Assembly (NCBI RefSeq): GCF_945859685.1
Contig: NC_079149.1
Span: forward strand, 101,148,863 to 101,212,862
Length of the DNA stretch: 64,000 nt
Direction: 5' to 3'
Origin: Eupeodes corollae
Taxonomy: Eukaryota; Arthropoda; Insecta; Diptera; Syrphidae
The notes below the pieces were generated by a model, which worked only from the letters and a program-made list of their open reading frames with translations, did no database searches and was not told the DNA's origin. Position 1 is the first letter of the stretch; every line of letters starts with the position of its first letter. A program made the position numbers and the translations under genes. Positions 1 through 12,048 of this stretch are shown piece by piece.

Positions 1-199
1 AATATCCAAATGTTTTTTTAACCGATAACGGGTTCAGAAGAACTTTGAAGTGATCAGCAAGTTTTAGTTTTTCAACTGGCAAGCCGAAAAATGCAACATT
101 TTTACAGGCACCTAAAAACCTCACCTTTGACCAAAATGTTTTTGAGTCCTTACATGATGAGAGACCGGTTGCTACACTATTAAAATAAAGTTTCCGTTT

Positions 200-1200
200 T
201 TGAACTAATAACTGTTTACGCTCAAAAAAAAAACTGGTACCGGTTACCAGATTTCCCGCTAAATTTATCCAGAAAAAGTGGTTTTTAGATTCCTACCAGG
301 CGTCTTGGTAAAATTTTCTAGAAAATCGTGGTAAATTCTACCATAAGACTTTTCGAAGAATTCGTGATAAAATACACCAGATAATTGTTAAAATATACCA
401 GGAGAATTATTTTTCCTGATAAAAATTATACCGGGAATAAACCCAGTATTCTGGTAGAATATACCAGGAATATTTTTTTCTGGTAAAAATGTAGGAACCA
501 GAATTCTGGTAAAATATAACAGGAATTTTTTTCCTGGCTTAATAGGTATACTGTACTAAAATATGATTTTTACTTAAGAGGAAAATATATACTAGACAAT
601 AAAATTCCTGGTTTTATTTACAAGAAAAAAGATAATTCTTAAACTCATATAATTTCTGGTATTAAGTACCTGAAGGCTGGTTTTATCTAACAAAAAAATA
701 TACCAGACAATGAAATTCCTGATTTTATTTACCAGAAAAAAAGATAATTTTTCTACTCCCAGTATTTCTGGTAATAAAAACCAGAAGACTGGTTTTATGT
801 ACCAGGAAAAATATACCAGAAAATAAATTTCCTGGTTCTATTTACCAGATTCCAGATAATCTTCATTCTACCAGGAAAATAACTACTTTCTTCCAGAACG
901 CTGGTAATATTTACCAGAATATTTTCTGTCAAAACTTTTACCAGGAAACCAGATTTCTGGTAAATAAAACCATATTTTTTTTACCAGGAAATCTGGAGCT
1001 ATTTACCACGAAATCTGGAGTATTTTACCACATTTTTTCCTGTTTTATTTTTCTACCAGGAAATCTGGTAAAAAAATGTCTCCTGGTACTTGTTAGATTC
1101 TACCAGATTTCTGTTTTTTTGATTTTTACCATGAAATCTGGAGTTGTTTACCATGAAATCTGGACTATTGTACCAGTTTTTTGACTGGTATTTTCTAACT
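200..1200. repeat. TACCAG/CTGGTA interspersed short-motif field
   Basis: About 1 kb is packed with the hexamer TACCAG and its reverse complement CTGGTA, separated by 5-30 AT-rich bases and often in the form ACCAGGAAATCTGGT or ACCAGAATTTCTGGT, so that neighbouring copies form small palindromes. Spacing is irregular, so this is not a simple tandem satellite. There is no open reading frame. It lies about 2.5 kb beyond the last visible Fas3 exon, in what should be intron or 3' flanking sequence. The function is unknown. Confidence 0.8.
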
Positions 1201-1589
1201 TAGTAAAGTGTTTTGAAAAACACGGAATATCTCTTCTAAATGATATCTCGGTCCTTGTTTTGTTGATTGAGGAAAATTTAAAGTTCTCAAAATACTAAAT
1301 ATCAAGAACAAATAAGAGTAATTCAAAAGATAGCTAAAACATTTTTTAGCCTATTTTCTTAAATTCAAACTTTTTTCTATTCAGTATAAAATGCTTCTTT
1401 AAGTAAACTACAGATTTTACAAAAATACAATTTTTACTTCCTTTTTTTATAAACAAATAAGTTTTAGAAAAGTAACCTTTTATTTTATACGAGTATCATT
1501 ATTTTTTTCCTAAATTTAAGATTTTTGAAATTTTCATGGTTTACATAAAACAAATATGCTTAACGAATACAACAAAACAGAATTGACAT

Positions 1590-3045
1590 TGGTAGAAAAG
1601 GATTTGTAGAGTTGTTGTACAAGAGGGCTGAAAATAACAAAATAATTCCGGATAATCAGTTCGGCCTTTAAGCGAGACATAACACTATTCATGCTGCGTC
1701 TAAGCTTGTTTCTGATATCCAGTGGAACAAATCTAAAAGTCAATGTACGGGTGCTTGTCTGGTTGACTTGGAGAAGGCCTTCGACACCGTATGGTTAGAG
1801 GGTCTGTATCTAATGTTAAACAGACTTGGCATTAGTTAACCACCGTTGTACATGCCTTATGACAAGCTTAATGGTAGACGGTTTATTGTCAAAATTGGCA
1901 ATGTAACATCTATTCAAATATTTAATATTAAAAATGGTCTTCAACAGGGAGCGGTTATTTCGCTGATCTTATTCAGCATTTAAACCAGTGATCTGATAGC
2001 AAGTCTGACTCAGTCAATAGCGTACCCCGACGACCTAATTGCGTACGGAACGGCCCCAAAAATAAAAGTTATTAAGACACTTTTGCAGGGTGACTTCGAA
2101 AAGATTCAGCAATATTGCGATGACTGGAAGTTGAAAATCAACATTCAAAAATGGGAAACTATTCTGTTCAGGACTCCGCTGTATGGAGTCTCAAGGGTTA
2201 CGAGAAACAACTGGAAAAATCTAGTGATCGTTGGACCAAATCGACAGCCACTGGCTAATAAAAGTGTAGTAAAGTATCTTGGCATCTAGTTGGATCAGTA
2301 CTTGTATTTCAGACATATATGTGCTGCTCTGGCCAGAGCTAGGGGAGCCTTTGCCCTGACAAAACTGTTGTTTTTTAGCAGTCGTCCTGACAGCAGGGTG
2401 AAGGTGATTTGCTATATGACACTTATCCGGCCAGTGACACCTATGGATGCCCGGTATGGTTCAACGTTGTCCCATCTCAAATGGAAAAGGTTCAGGTGTT
2501 TGAGAGACAATGTCTGCGACGTTGTCTTGGACTACACCGAACACCAGAGTCGGAGTACAAACATTACTATTCAAACCAGGTTCTTGCTGAAGCTTGGTAG
2601 GGGTCACATTGCGAGAGTGATGTCGTCAACTAACAGCTTAATTTTTGGGGCTTACTACCACAACAATAAGTACTACACGTTTAAGTGGCAACATTCCGCC
2701 CGAAGCTTTTCTCTATTTAGACAATCGAGGGCTGATACAGGATAGGGAGGCCGTTCCGCTAATCTAATTCGTCAGTCGTAAAACTGTAGATAGGCGACTC
2801 CTTTACAGTCGAGACGTCCTAGCACTGGACGGAGCCGAGTGCCTTTGGTTCAGTAGGACTGTTTCCGATAGGGACTGAAGAGATAAAGTGAGGCAGGAGA
2901 ACCAGTTTTACTGCCTTCAAATTGATATTGTCATTTAAAGTCTAGGGCGTCTGGTCTTGGCCGGCTTACACACGTTCTTAGGATTAGGTGAGGGACAGTC
3001 AGGGTGGCAGTTTTAAGTTTTATATAAAATGAAAAATAATAATAA
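1590..3045 (+). mobile_element. Degraded non-LTR retrotransposon (reverse transcriptase region)
   Basis: Plus-strand reading with frame changes gives a recognisable reverse transcriptase. It contains a CLVDLEKAFDTVW-like palm segment near 1755-1800, NGRRFIVKIGN near 1870-1905, and a GLQQGAVIS block near 1935-1960 corresponding to the usual GxxQG motif. The catalytic YADD box is altered to YPDD (near 2020), followed by a DDWKLKINIQK thumb segment. In-frame stops, for example just before 2290, break it. Downstream come a C-terminal domain and an A-rich 3' end with AATAATAATAAAG near 3035. It resembles the jockey/I group of insect LINEs; I cannot fix the clade. It is inactive. Confidence 0.85.
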
Positions 3046-3667
3046 AGACACCAAGTTTTTTTCTAATTTTCTTGGTTTCAGATTAAGTTCTCATTATTTA
3101 TTAGTAAAATTGTTCTTAGGCCGAAAAGTAAGATACTTTTTAAGTTTTTGAAATTGACGCTAGTTTTTATAAAAAATTTTGTCAAGCTTTAAGATAGCTT
3201 TAAGATTTTGATACAATAAAACAAAATTAGAGCTGACTGTTTTTACGTCCCAAATACTTTTGTAAAACTGACCAACTATTATAGATTGCATATCTTTCGT
3301 AGTTCCTTAGATGATAGTTGGACTTATTGCAAAAAATAATCATTTATGTTCATATTTTTCAATATTCCTTATTAAATTCAACTGTAAAATATAGAAAAAA
3401 ATAAGGATAAACTCTTAAATTCATTAAAATTATTTTTTTTTAATATTGGTAGAAGATCCTTTTTTTATTAAAATATTGTACGAATAATAACTTGTAGGCT
3501 TTAAATTGACATTCCTCAAAAAATAACCATAATAATTTTCAATTTACGAACCTCTGCAACAACAACACATTTTAAACCATTAAAACTTCCTTTTGGGTTG
3601 TTGGAATGTATATGATAAATGGAATTTTCAAGAAAAATAAAATAATCTGAATTAAATTAATTTTTAC
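3046..3667. other. AT-rich sequence with no gene seen
   Basis: The stretch between the LINE remnant and the Fas3 exon is AT-rich with poly-A/T runs. No exon-like open stretch or repeat family was recognised. If the Fas3 exon 3668-3992 splices onward, the acceptor could be here, in 1-1589, or beyond the window. Confidence 0.5.
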
Positions 3668-3992
3668 CTTTGGTGCGTTCGTGTTGTCGTTTCCAGCTTT
3701 CGTCGTCGACGTCGTTGCTCCTGCAGTCGAATCCTCTGGGACTTTCAAGGCAACTTCTCCAGTCGACGCTGTCAACGCCTTATTCGATTCACCCAAATAC
3801 TCAACATTATCTGTGGTAGTGCTGTTGGTTGTTGTGTTGGTAGTTCCGCCAGGTTGATCTGATGCCAAAGTCGAATCCTTTTTGGATTTTTCATTCTTCC
3901 TCATGAATAACGATGAAAACGATGGTAATCTTTGCGATTTGGCAGCATGGGACTTTGTCTCAGTCTTAATGTCGGCACTCTCTGTGTCGCTA
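3668..3992 (-). CDS. Fas3: Fas3 alternative cytoplasmic-tail exon (SDTESADIK exon)
   Basis: A 325-nt exon encoding part of an alternative intracellular tail of the homophilic adhesion protein Fasciclin 3. It opens with SDTESADIK, which matches from memory the segment after the transmembrane region in Drosophila Fas3. It continues with a Ser/Thr-rich stretch containing RLPSFSSLFMRK, SKKDSTLASDQPGG and a Thr/Asn-rich run. The acceptor is TATACAG before T-AGC-GAC, so the first base completes a codon (phase 2). The donor is CAAAG/GTAAAA, ending on a codon boundary. The upstream partner is the 31-nt microexon 29737-29767, which supplies AC; AC+T gives Thr. If the donor is not used, translation reads 32 more codons to a stop near 3572. 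The next exon was not found in the window. Confidence 0.85.
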
Positions 3993-4338
3993 CTGTATAC
4001 ACATACACATACATAGATTTGAAATAATTTATGTTTTTTTTTGTTTACCTGTTTTTCTAAATTTATTTTTATGTTTTTTTTGTTTTGCTTAAAATACGAT
4101 TCTAGGATAAAAATAAATTCACAAACATAAAAATACACCCAGCAAAATTATAGAAAAAAAAACTCTAAGCTACAAAAATTATTCAACACACACAAAGAAG
4201 GTTTTTTGTTTTGGTTTAAATCAAAGAAAACTATTTAAATTAATTAACAACAACAAAAAATACCATCCAACACCATTTTTGGTTAAAAAAAAAATTACAT
4301 CAAACAACAAATTACAAGAGAAAAAAATATTATAGTAC

Positions 4339-4462
4339 ATCGCAAAGGATCATTATCCAACAGAGGCTTCAGTCGTGCGTTACGTTCGTCTGTAAATTTA
4401 GCTTCAGGATAACGCGATGAAGACGTAGTCGAAGCCGAAGCCGAAGCCGTTACCGTAGACGA
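4339..4462 (-). other. GC-rich, exon-like island of uncertain status
   Basis: Inside very AT-rich intron, the minus strand from 4462 is open and reads a plausible soluble peptide: SSTVTASASASTTSSSRYPE followed by AKFTDERNARLKPLLDNDPL. A possible acceptor (GTTGTAG) lies just before it, and a weak GTACTA donor lies at 4338. The implied phases (0 in, 1 out) do not fit the neighbouring Fas3 exons, so I do not call it a Fas3 exon. It could be an unrelated or unannotated exon, or a trinucleotide-rich non-coding element: GACGAC/GCCGAA repeats continue to about 4495. Confidence 0.3.
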
Positions 4463-4499
4463 CTACAACTACGACGACGACGACGAACGTCGCTCTTTA

Positions 4500-5681
4500 G
4501 ATACATTTTATTCTACTTATAGATACTCGTATATGTTATTTTTGCTTTTCGTTAGGTTGATCAAAAAAAAGAAAATGTTTTAAAATAATTTAATTATAAC
4601 GAATAAAAACTGTAAAAAAAATATTACAAGGATATTATGGTGGTGGGTGGTTGGTAGGTGGGTTGTGGATTACAGTAGTTTTAATATTCGAACGAGGATG
4701 TGTATAACAGTCGGGTGGCAATTTAATTAATTTTTATGTTTTCCTGTCTGCTAGTATGTCTGCTATTTGTTCATTCCTTTCCTCTGGCACTATTTCATCC
4801 GTCCGTGATATGCTACTGACTGACTTATGGTTTGCCATATTTTTCCCTCCTTGCGTTTGGTTATATTTATAATGTATATAGATACAATATAGAGGTATAA
4901 TCTTGAGGCTATTTATAATCCAGGATCTGGATTTATGTTTTTTTTGCTGTTTCTGTGGTTGAGTTTTCTTTGTTCTTGTTGTTTTGTGGGAGATTAGATT
5001 GGTAAAAACACATGGTAAGGTAATTAAGTTGAGACCATAATAGCCATCATAGTCTTAACGTATCTTTTGTGTATTTGACCATTTTGTTTTTTGTTTGGAG
5101 TCTTACAAATAAGCAGTATATAAAAAATATAGATAATAATAGCTATTTTTTGTAGTCTTTTTAAATGTTCATTGTTTAAGTGTTTCGATGGATAGATTTT
5201 GTGAAATATAAGCCATAAAAACAATGTAATATTTTTGTATGTATTTACACCGATTTTAGTATATTAGAAGTTTTTTAAGCAGTTAAAAGTTAAATATAGT
5301 GTGAAAGTGTTATTAGAAAGGAGAGAGAGAGAGAAGATTTCAGTTTTGGTGTTTTATTTGGCAGAATTTTTCCGATCTTCAAAAATCATTGTTCCTTAAT
5401 TTTTTAAAAATTCATAAAATTTAAATTTGAAAATAAAGAGTTGATTTCTTACAAAACTTTTTAAAGCGATCTCAATAGTTTGACCTTTGTTTTGATGTAA
5501 CATCTTTAAAAATACATATTTTGCCTTCAATTTAAGGTAGTTCTTATTAAGACTTAATAATCTATTAAAGTGTCCTTATAGACTTAAACATTGTATCGAA
5601 TTTTGAGATTTGTAAAAGTTGAAACAAATAAGTAAAATAAAAAATCCAACAAAAAATAATTTTGACAGTATATTTTTTATA
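4500..5681. other. Intronic sequence with no gene seen
   Basis: AT-rich Fas3 intron. It holds a GGTGGTGGGTGG-type G-rich run near 4640-4670 and a short GAGA microsatellite near 5320-5335. No coding or mobile-element signature was recognised. Confidence 0.5.
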
Positions 5682-6189
5682 CAGTGGAACTTCTATAAGT
5701 CGAACTCTCAAATTTAAAGAAAAAAATTCAAGTTATAGAAACTTCGATGCAAAGAAATGAGACAAAAATTGCTGCTTTTCCAGCTAAAAAAAATAAACAA
5801 AACTAGGAACTTTTGAGCATAAAAACTAGTAACTCGTTCAAAACCGAAGTTCAAATGAAAAACATACAAGCTCTGAATAGCCATCCCTCTTTTTCATACA
5901 AAACTACAGAAATTAATCACAGTGGACTCAAGTTTTTTTCCAAAAAATTGAAAAAAAAGAGGGTTCCCAAATAAGAGCATAGAATTAAGATTGTATCTAC
6001 TGAACAAAAACCTAAAATAATTATAGTAGCCTTAGTAAATTTCGAAAAGAGGTTAAATAAAATGGGATTTACCCAATAGGAGAAAGAGTTTCAGTTAAAG
6101 AGACTCTATTTGGCATCAAACAGAATCTAAAAAATTCGATTTATAGAGAAATTCGACTTAAGGAAGTTCGAGTTATGGAAGTTCGACTG
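5682..6189. mobile_element. 508-bp MITE with pogo/Tigger-like terminal inverted repeats
   Basis: The left end reads CAGTGGAACTTCTATAAGTC. The right end, reverse-complemented, reads CAGTCGAACTTCCATAACTC, so about 20 bp match with three differences. The element is flanked by TA on both sides (5680-5681 and 6190-6191), the target duplication of Tc1/mariner/pogo elements. Subterminal sequence repeats the AAGTCGAA/TTATAGA theme. There is no transposase ORF, so it is a non-autonomous copy. The pogo-like assignment rests on the CAGT terminus and the TCGAA-rich TIR. Confidence 0.85.
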
Positions 6190-6766
6190 TATTTGAGATG
6201 TTTTTAGTTGAGATTTAGGTATTTAAATAATTGATTTTTTTAAGACCTTCTTATTAAAGAAAAATGGGACAAAAACATTTTACTTATCAATTTTATTTTT
6301 ATTTTCGTTTTAGGTTTCTGAGTGCTCGAAAAAAAAGAAAAGGTAAGTCGGAAAGCTTATCAAAAATTATTTATTTTGTACTCACTGTTTTGTTTGAGTA
6401 TTTCTAAAACTGTTCTGTTGAAAATTTTACAAAAAAAAGAACATTGTAAATCAATTGGTATATAATTTGATGATTATATTAAAAACTTAATCAAATTGCG
6501 GCATTAGCATCTGAGGTATTTCAAAACCAATTTTTTTTATTTTTTGTTTTATGGCTCATATTACAGCCCACACTTTCCTATTTTAAACGATTTAAGGGTT
6601 ATAAAATACCTTGAACAAGGTTTAATGCATTACAGGTTCATTTAAATCTTTTCTGACAACAGTGGACCTAATTTTATTGTAGTTGGAATCCAAAACTTAT
6701 TTATATTTAAATTTACAATTTTGCTCATTTAAATTATTTTCTAATACGTCTTCTAGGATTTTTTTT

Positions 6767-8240
6767 ATAATAAGCGCACAATCAAAGGGATATAGGTACT
6801 ACCCTTATTATGTAGACACAGTGTGAGCACTAGGAAGGGGGAGAGGGGTTAAAAGGAAATGTCGGTGCACATTGGTTTGAATTCCTGAATATTGGATTAG
6901 CTGGGAAAGACAGAGTGTGGCAAGGTATTCCACATTCGCATAGTACAGCTAAAGAACGAATGACTGTACTTGACAGTAAGACCGAAGTTGGGCTAAAGGG
7001 TATATTGATAAGCATTACTTGAAGCGCGAGTATTAGGGTTGAACTGTTTAAGGGGAGGAATGCAGCTGGCCATTTCTCTAGAGCATAAACCATTAAAATA
7101 CCGGTAAAAGAGGGCAAGACGAGAGAAACATTTCGACGATGTTCAAGTGACGTACATGATCTTATGATGGTAATATCAACAATCAATCTAAATGCTCTAC
7201 GTTCAATACTATCCAAAAGGCTTAAATAAGTTGCAGGAGCACCAGCCCAGATATGGGAGTTATACTTTAACTTTGGACGTATATAAGTCTTTAAGGTAAC
7301 AGCCAGATCAGAGGTTGAAATAAACTTCCTGCATCGCCTTAGAAAACCCAAACATTTTGCGGCATTTTTGGCGACATCGTGTATGTGATCGTTCCACAAA
7401 AGGTGGTTGGTGATACACATACCCCGAATATTGAGATGTTCAGTTTCCTCGATGGATAATGGCAAGGGGATATATTTCGCTTTAACGATACAAGACAGCA
7501 TTGCGTTTTCAAAGCATTAAATTCCACGCGGTTTCTTATTTCCCCATTTTACAATGCTGTTTCGGTCGGAATTTAATAAGCTTTATCACATTTTGTCGCT
7601 GCAGTTCCACATCCGAAGAAGAGGGTTGTGAATCTGAAAACAAATATAAGAAGCCAAGAGTACTATCGTCAGCGAAACAATGTATTGGATTAGAAGTTGC
7701 AGCCAGGAGATCATAAATAAAAATGAGAAGAGTGTTGAGAGAGAACAGAGCTCTGGGGCACACCAGCATTTATTTTGTTGCTTTCAGACTTGAATCCATC
7801 CAATACAACTTGTATGGAACGATTCGAAAGGTAATTACTAATCCAATAAAGAAGGGATTCATGAAAACCAAAAACACGCATTTTCGATAAGAGAGCCTGA
7901 TGCCAAACCCTTTCAAATGCTTTTGAAATATCAAGTGCAATAATCTAACTTTCTCCAAAACTATGTAAAGATTTGTTCCACTGTTCGGAGATAAACCATA
8001 AGATAAGGACATAAGGACTCTCGCTACAGTACGAGTGCGAAGAAAGATTTTCCCCATAAATCATTAACTCGCTCAAGTACAGGCGGAGTCATAACACTCA
8101 CTGGCAGCGTTGAATTGGCGGCAAACTGCCTAGCAAAGAGATTTGCTTTCTCTAAAGAGCTAACAGATTCTTTACCATCATTTTTACTTGCGACTTGCAT
8201 TCGTGCAAAATTTCGAACTCGAGATTTTCATCAAACATGA
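6767..8240 (-). mobile_element. Degraded LINE, family A copy 1 (jockey-superfamily-like)
   Basis: The minus strand encodes broken pieces of a reverse transcriptase whose intact parts match the better copy at 57.0-58.2 kb. Pieces include a SNPIHCFADDSTL catalytic box (7640-7690), LDSIERRAFRLI (about 7180-7215) and HIWAGAPATYLSLL. Several frameshifts and stops split it into fragments at 7770-8057, 7536-7769 and 6830-7501. The 3' end shares the block TACCCTTATTATGTAGACAC (6798-6817) with the 57-kb copy, which defines the family's 3' UTR. It is inactive. Confidence 0.9.
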
Positions 8241-8370
8241 TATTATTATTATTATGATAGAGGAGTCGAAAAAGTGGGTCCCTCGATTCCGTCCGGTCTG
8301 TTTTGTCTGTCTGTCCACGCTCCTACAGCCTAAACCATTGGGTCGATTGCGTTCAAACTAAGGCGTTTTT
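8200..8370 (-). repeat. Repeat family B (GGGACCCACTTTTTCGACT), minus copy
   Basis: Read on the minus strand, this segment carries GGGACCCACTTTTTCGACTC followed by CATGTTTGATGAAAATCTCG. The same order is found on the plus strand at about 51810-51960, so this is a dispersed repeat. It may be the end of a larger element. No coding capacity was seen. Confidence 0.6.
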
Positions 8371-8469
8371 GCATTTTTTTTTTAATCAAAACTAACAGTG
8401 GCGCCCATACAACTTGTTTAACGAAAATTCTAATTTTCTTAAAAACAAGCCGATAGATTTTTTTTAATT

Positions 8470-8745
8470 TTCTCAAAAATTTTATTTTTAACTTCCCAAA
8501 GAAAGTTATTGTAATGAGTCCAATTTGTCAAATTGAAAATTTTGACATTTCTCGACGTTTCAAGGTCCCTAGAGTCGGTATATAAGATTTTAAGAAAGAT
8601 GTCTGTGCGTGTGTGTGTACACACGTTAGGACGTCCGTACAATTGCAGCATATCTGCATAAAGCTGAGCACGCCAAGTAAACTATTATATGTTTGTTTTA
8701 GACAAATACCTAACTTCACAACCAATGGGTGATCGTTTTACAATT
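8470..8745 (-). repeat. Repeat family C, terminal fragment
   Basis: Contains TTTTTAACTTCCCA, then TTTGTCAAATTGAAAATTTT, CGACGTTTCAAGGTCCCTAG and a GTGTGTGTGTACAC run. The same elements in the same order end the family C copies at 25.06 kb (same orientation) and at 27.46 and 49.09 kb (opposite orientation). Only this end is preserved here. Confidence 0.75.
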
Positions 8746-8849
8746 TAACCATACATGTTCTGCCTCTTTCTTATCTTAGGATAATTTATTTACCATCCTG
8801 GTTTTTCTAATATAAAGTTAAAATAAAGCTTTAAAAAGGAAAAAGCTTG

Positions 8850-9310
8850 GAACAAACTAGTTGAATACACAAACAATTGTTTTCGTTACATATGGCTACA
8901 AGTATTTTTCATTTACGGGATGAGTTGTGTCTTGGGATGAAACTAGCTTACCGACAAAAAATGGTGTGTATGCGATAAAATTATTCAAATACACCAACCA
9001 TTTCACTTAACATAATATTTTTCAAGTATTTTATATTGTTATTATAAAAAATGCATCCAAAAATTTTTTTAGGAAAAATGGAAAATTTGTGAATATAAAA
9101 AAAAAAAAACAATTAATAAAATCGGTCCAACGATTTTCAAACAAAAAATCGAAAAATGGAGGTTTTTTGACAAATTAAATGGCATTTATATCTTTGAAGA
9201 CAAACTCATTTTACAGGTATATTTCTTCATCTATATAGGTACTTTTTTAAACAGACTTTGCATAAAGGCGCAAGTTCGTGGGAATCAGTCGTGTATTTTA
9301 TTTTTTTTTT
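8850..9310 (+). repeat. Repeat family D (paired with 38.69-39.29 kb)
   Basis: The block ACTAGTTGAATACACAAACA (near 8857) and the later block ATAGGTACTTTTTTAAACAG (near 9234), followed by CAGTCGTG and TTTTATTT, recur in the same order near 38700 and 39220. A partial third copy of the distal part is near 10150-10200, and a weak fourth near 19500-19610. This looks like a non-autonomous dispersed element; no ORF was seen. Confidence 0.6.
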
Positions 9311-10585
9311 AACATAAGAAAGTCTTTTCGAATAAAATCTTTACCATCACTTTTTCCCTTATTTCTTCAGTCTTACGATTGTTTTAGTATCACTATAATG
9401 CTGCAATAAGGTGATAAGATATGACGGATAGAAAAATAGTCAGATTTTAGGTGCTTTCTCATATACATGACTCCCTAAGCCTCCAAAACATTAAAACGGC
9501 TTGTGAAAGGTATGCGAAAATATTAAGTCATTCCAGTAGCTTTACTTTTCAGAACAAAATTCATACCACAGTTTTATGTCGGTTTCTGCTTGAATTAATT
9601 TAAACCTTCGTAAATTAAGCAGTGAATTCCATGTGTTTATGTTTTGAGTTTTTTTCACTGGAGGTAAATTTTAAATTTTTCAATAAACACGGCTAGGAAA
9701 TGTTTACTTTAGTTGGTTTTCACTTAGAATTTTTTTTAAATTGACATTTTCGTATGTTACGAAAAACAAACGGATAGATTTTATTAATTATTATAAAAAA
9801 AAGATTTGTATTGCTTCGGAAGGGCATCTCCCATAGAACCGTTATTTTGATTTTAAGGTTTTTTCAACAACTAAACAACCGATTTTAATTATTGTTAAAC
9901 TAATATTTGATGATCAAACCTGTCACTGTTTTTATAAACATACTTTTTTCGAAATTCAATAACTCGACCATTTATGTATAAGTTAGTTGTTAATAACTCC
10001 ATACTAGAAATAGTTTTAAACCAAAATTGAAACATTTTATGCATACAAAATTAATTTAAAATCAAACGCTCTTAACGAATTTTAAATTAGATTATGAAAA
10101 ATTAAGGTTTTTTGAGAAATTTTTGGAAAGATACTTAAAGGAAATATTTTTCAACAGACTCTGATACATAAACAAGTTAGTGCGATCCAGTCGTGCATTT
10201 TATTTTAATCTGCTTTACAGACATCTTTTTCAATGTTTCAATATTTTGTTCAAGAATCAGTAAAAATAAGACTAAAAACAACATATAGTGAAAATAATAG
10301 TTGACAAAATTAAGACTTCCAGACCAAAATAAAATTATTTATGGTCTTGAACTTTACTCCAAAAGTTTTTATAAAACATGATTGAGCGTTGTATTTTTTC
10401 GGTATTGAAATAAATAATGATATTTTATTAAGATACTGTTTTTTGTGTTATAAATTTAGCTTGCAAGCTGCGAATTTGCCGATAAATTGTAAAGTAAAGC
10501 TTTTCAAACGTATAAAATCATGTGTTTAAAAAATAGTCTAATGGTCCAAAATCAGATGTTCAAAAAGTAAATTGAATAAAAAAAA
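9311..10585. other. AT-rich intronic sequence with weak repeat D traces
   Basis: No coding stretch. The segment 10110-10205 resembles the distal part of repeat D (ACAGACTCTGATACATAAAC, then CCAGTCGTGCATTTTATTTT). The rest is AT-rich intron without recognised features. Confidence 0.45.
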
Positions 10586-11775
10586 GAGGATGCGACCCAC
10601 ACTGATAACTTCCCGATAAATTCTTGATGAATATAATAAATTCACTTCTTCATTCTGATGATTTGATACTACTTGCCAAATAACCTGAAAGTTTACAGTT
10701 GATGATTAATAAGTTGAAGGTATATTGTAATTTTTGGAAGCTTATTATCAACATAGATAAATCTAAAGTTATGATAGCGGGATATACGAGAGGAAGTTGT
10801 TCACAAAGAGAGAAATGGTATTACTGTTCAGAAAATATTGAAGTCTCAAAAGTTACAAATACCTTGGAATAGATATAACTCCATCAATATCAATCAATAT
10901 GAAACAACATCTTGAATAAAATTGTTTTTACAACAAAAAATGCAATTAACGTTAGTTGGAATCTACTATTAATAAATAAAGAGGTGCCGAATTCAGTAAA
11001 ATACAAAGTTTATGAGGTGGTACTTCAATGATGTGCTATAGAGCCCAGGTCTGGGGTTTTCAAGAATACCAGGAAGTCAAAAAGCTTCACAGATTCTTCA
11101 TTAAAAAGATATTTCAGCTACCTAAAAATATACCAAACTACATGATTCATCTTAAAACTGGATTCGCTGCACTCTACAAATACACACTAAAACTCCATGT
11201 TGACTACATTATGAAAGTTATCTAAACCTTCCACATTCCAGGGCTGTACGCTATGGTTGGAAGGAACCACCCCTTTATACAAAAATGGAAAGATCTAGCG
11301 GAGTCAGTTGCCTCTTCTTTCGCTATAAACCTTGGAAGACCTTTAGAACTAAAAAATCAAATGTATGAAATAATAAGAGAAATAGATATAAAACGCAGAG
11401 AAAACTATATGAAAAAAGCAAATGAATCAGAAAATCGCCTTATATACCCGACATTAGTCTATAATCTCAACGAAAATAATTATTTCACCGATACAAATAG
11501 TTGCAGAAAAATATCTTTGTTATTTCGATCAAGAGGAGAACTTCTTAACCTGAATGGAACATCTTTTAACAGCGCCGAAACCAACTGCTGCAGACTTTGT
11601 AGCCAACATGCTTTCACGTTTCATTTCATAGGTATTTGCCCAATATTAAGAAACTGGAGGATGCAGTATTTTGAAAAACCAACATTAACCTTAAAAGAAC
11701 ATAAAAATTACTTAATGGTCTGAATTGGGACATTAATTATAAATACTGCGAAGCAGCTTTGCACTACCGAAAACT
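10586..11775 (+). mobile_element. Degraded non-LTR retrotransposon 3' half, family E copy 1
   Basis: It begins right after a family C end fragment (GATGCGACCCACACTGATAA at 10588-10607). Plus-strand frames then give a reverse transcriptase thumb-like segment (KSKVMIAGYTRG near 10760). Next is a C-terminal domain, VWGFQEYQEVKKLHRFFIKK, at about 11046-11108, and a 156-codon open stretch (11253-11723) containing a CCRLCSQHAFTFHFIGICP-like Cys/His segment. The RFF-KR/KK-IF motif recurs in the minus-strand LINE at 22.9-24.8 kb, which suggests one family. Stops separate the pieces; it is inactive. Confidence 0.8.
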
Positions 11776-12048
11776 AATTATTTAAGAATTTAATTAAATC
11801 ACTTAAAATATTATAAGTATATGTTACTCACTCTGATAGATGGCTATTTTGGCCATTGTCTCTTTTTCATTTAAAGCAATGTAACACAGTAACATTGTAA
11901 CACAGTTTTTAAAATTTAAAAATTACCAACAATATTTTGCATATGATAAAAGAGTTTGATTTCCAAATCTATTTTGATTAACGAGATTTGTATTCAAAAA
12001 ACAATTTTAACCAATTTTAGTAACATTTCTTCAAAATTTTTATTTCTA
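11776..12048. other. AT-rich intron flanking the Helitron
   Basis: Contains part of the TTACCAA/AAAACAAT-type AT-rich repeat also found inside family C. No gene was seen. The Helitron terminus begins at 12049. Confidence 0.4.

Noticed and set aside
4339..4462. Calling the GC island a Fas3 exon
   Set aside because: Phase 0 in and phase 1 out do not match the transmembrane exon, the microexon or the 3.7-kb exon; kept only as an uncertain element.
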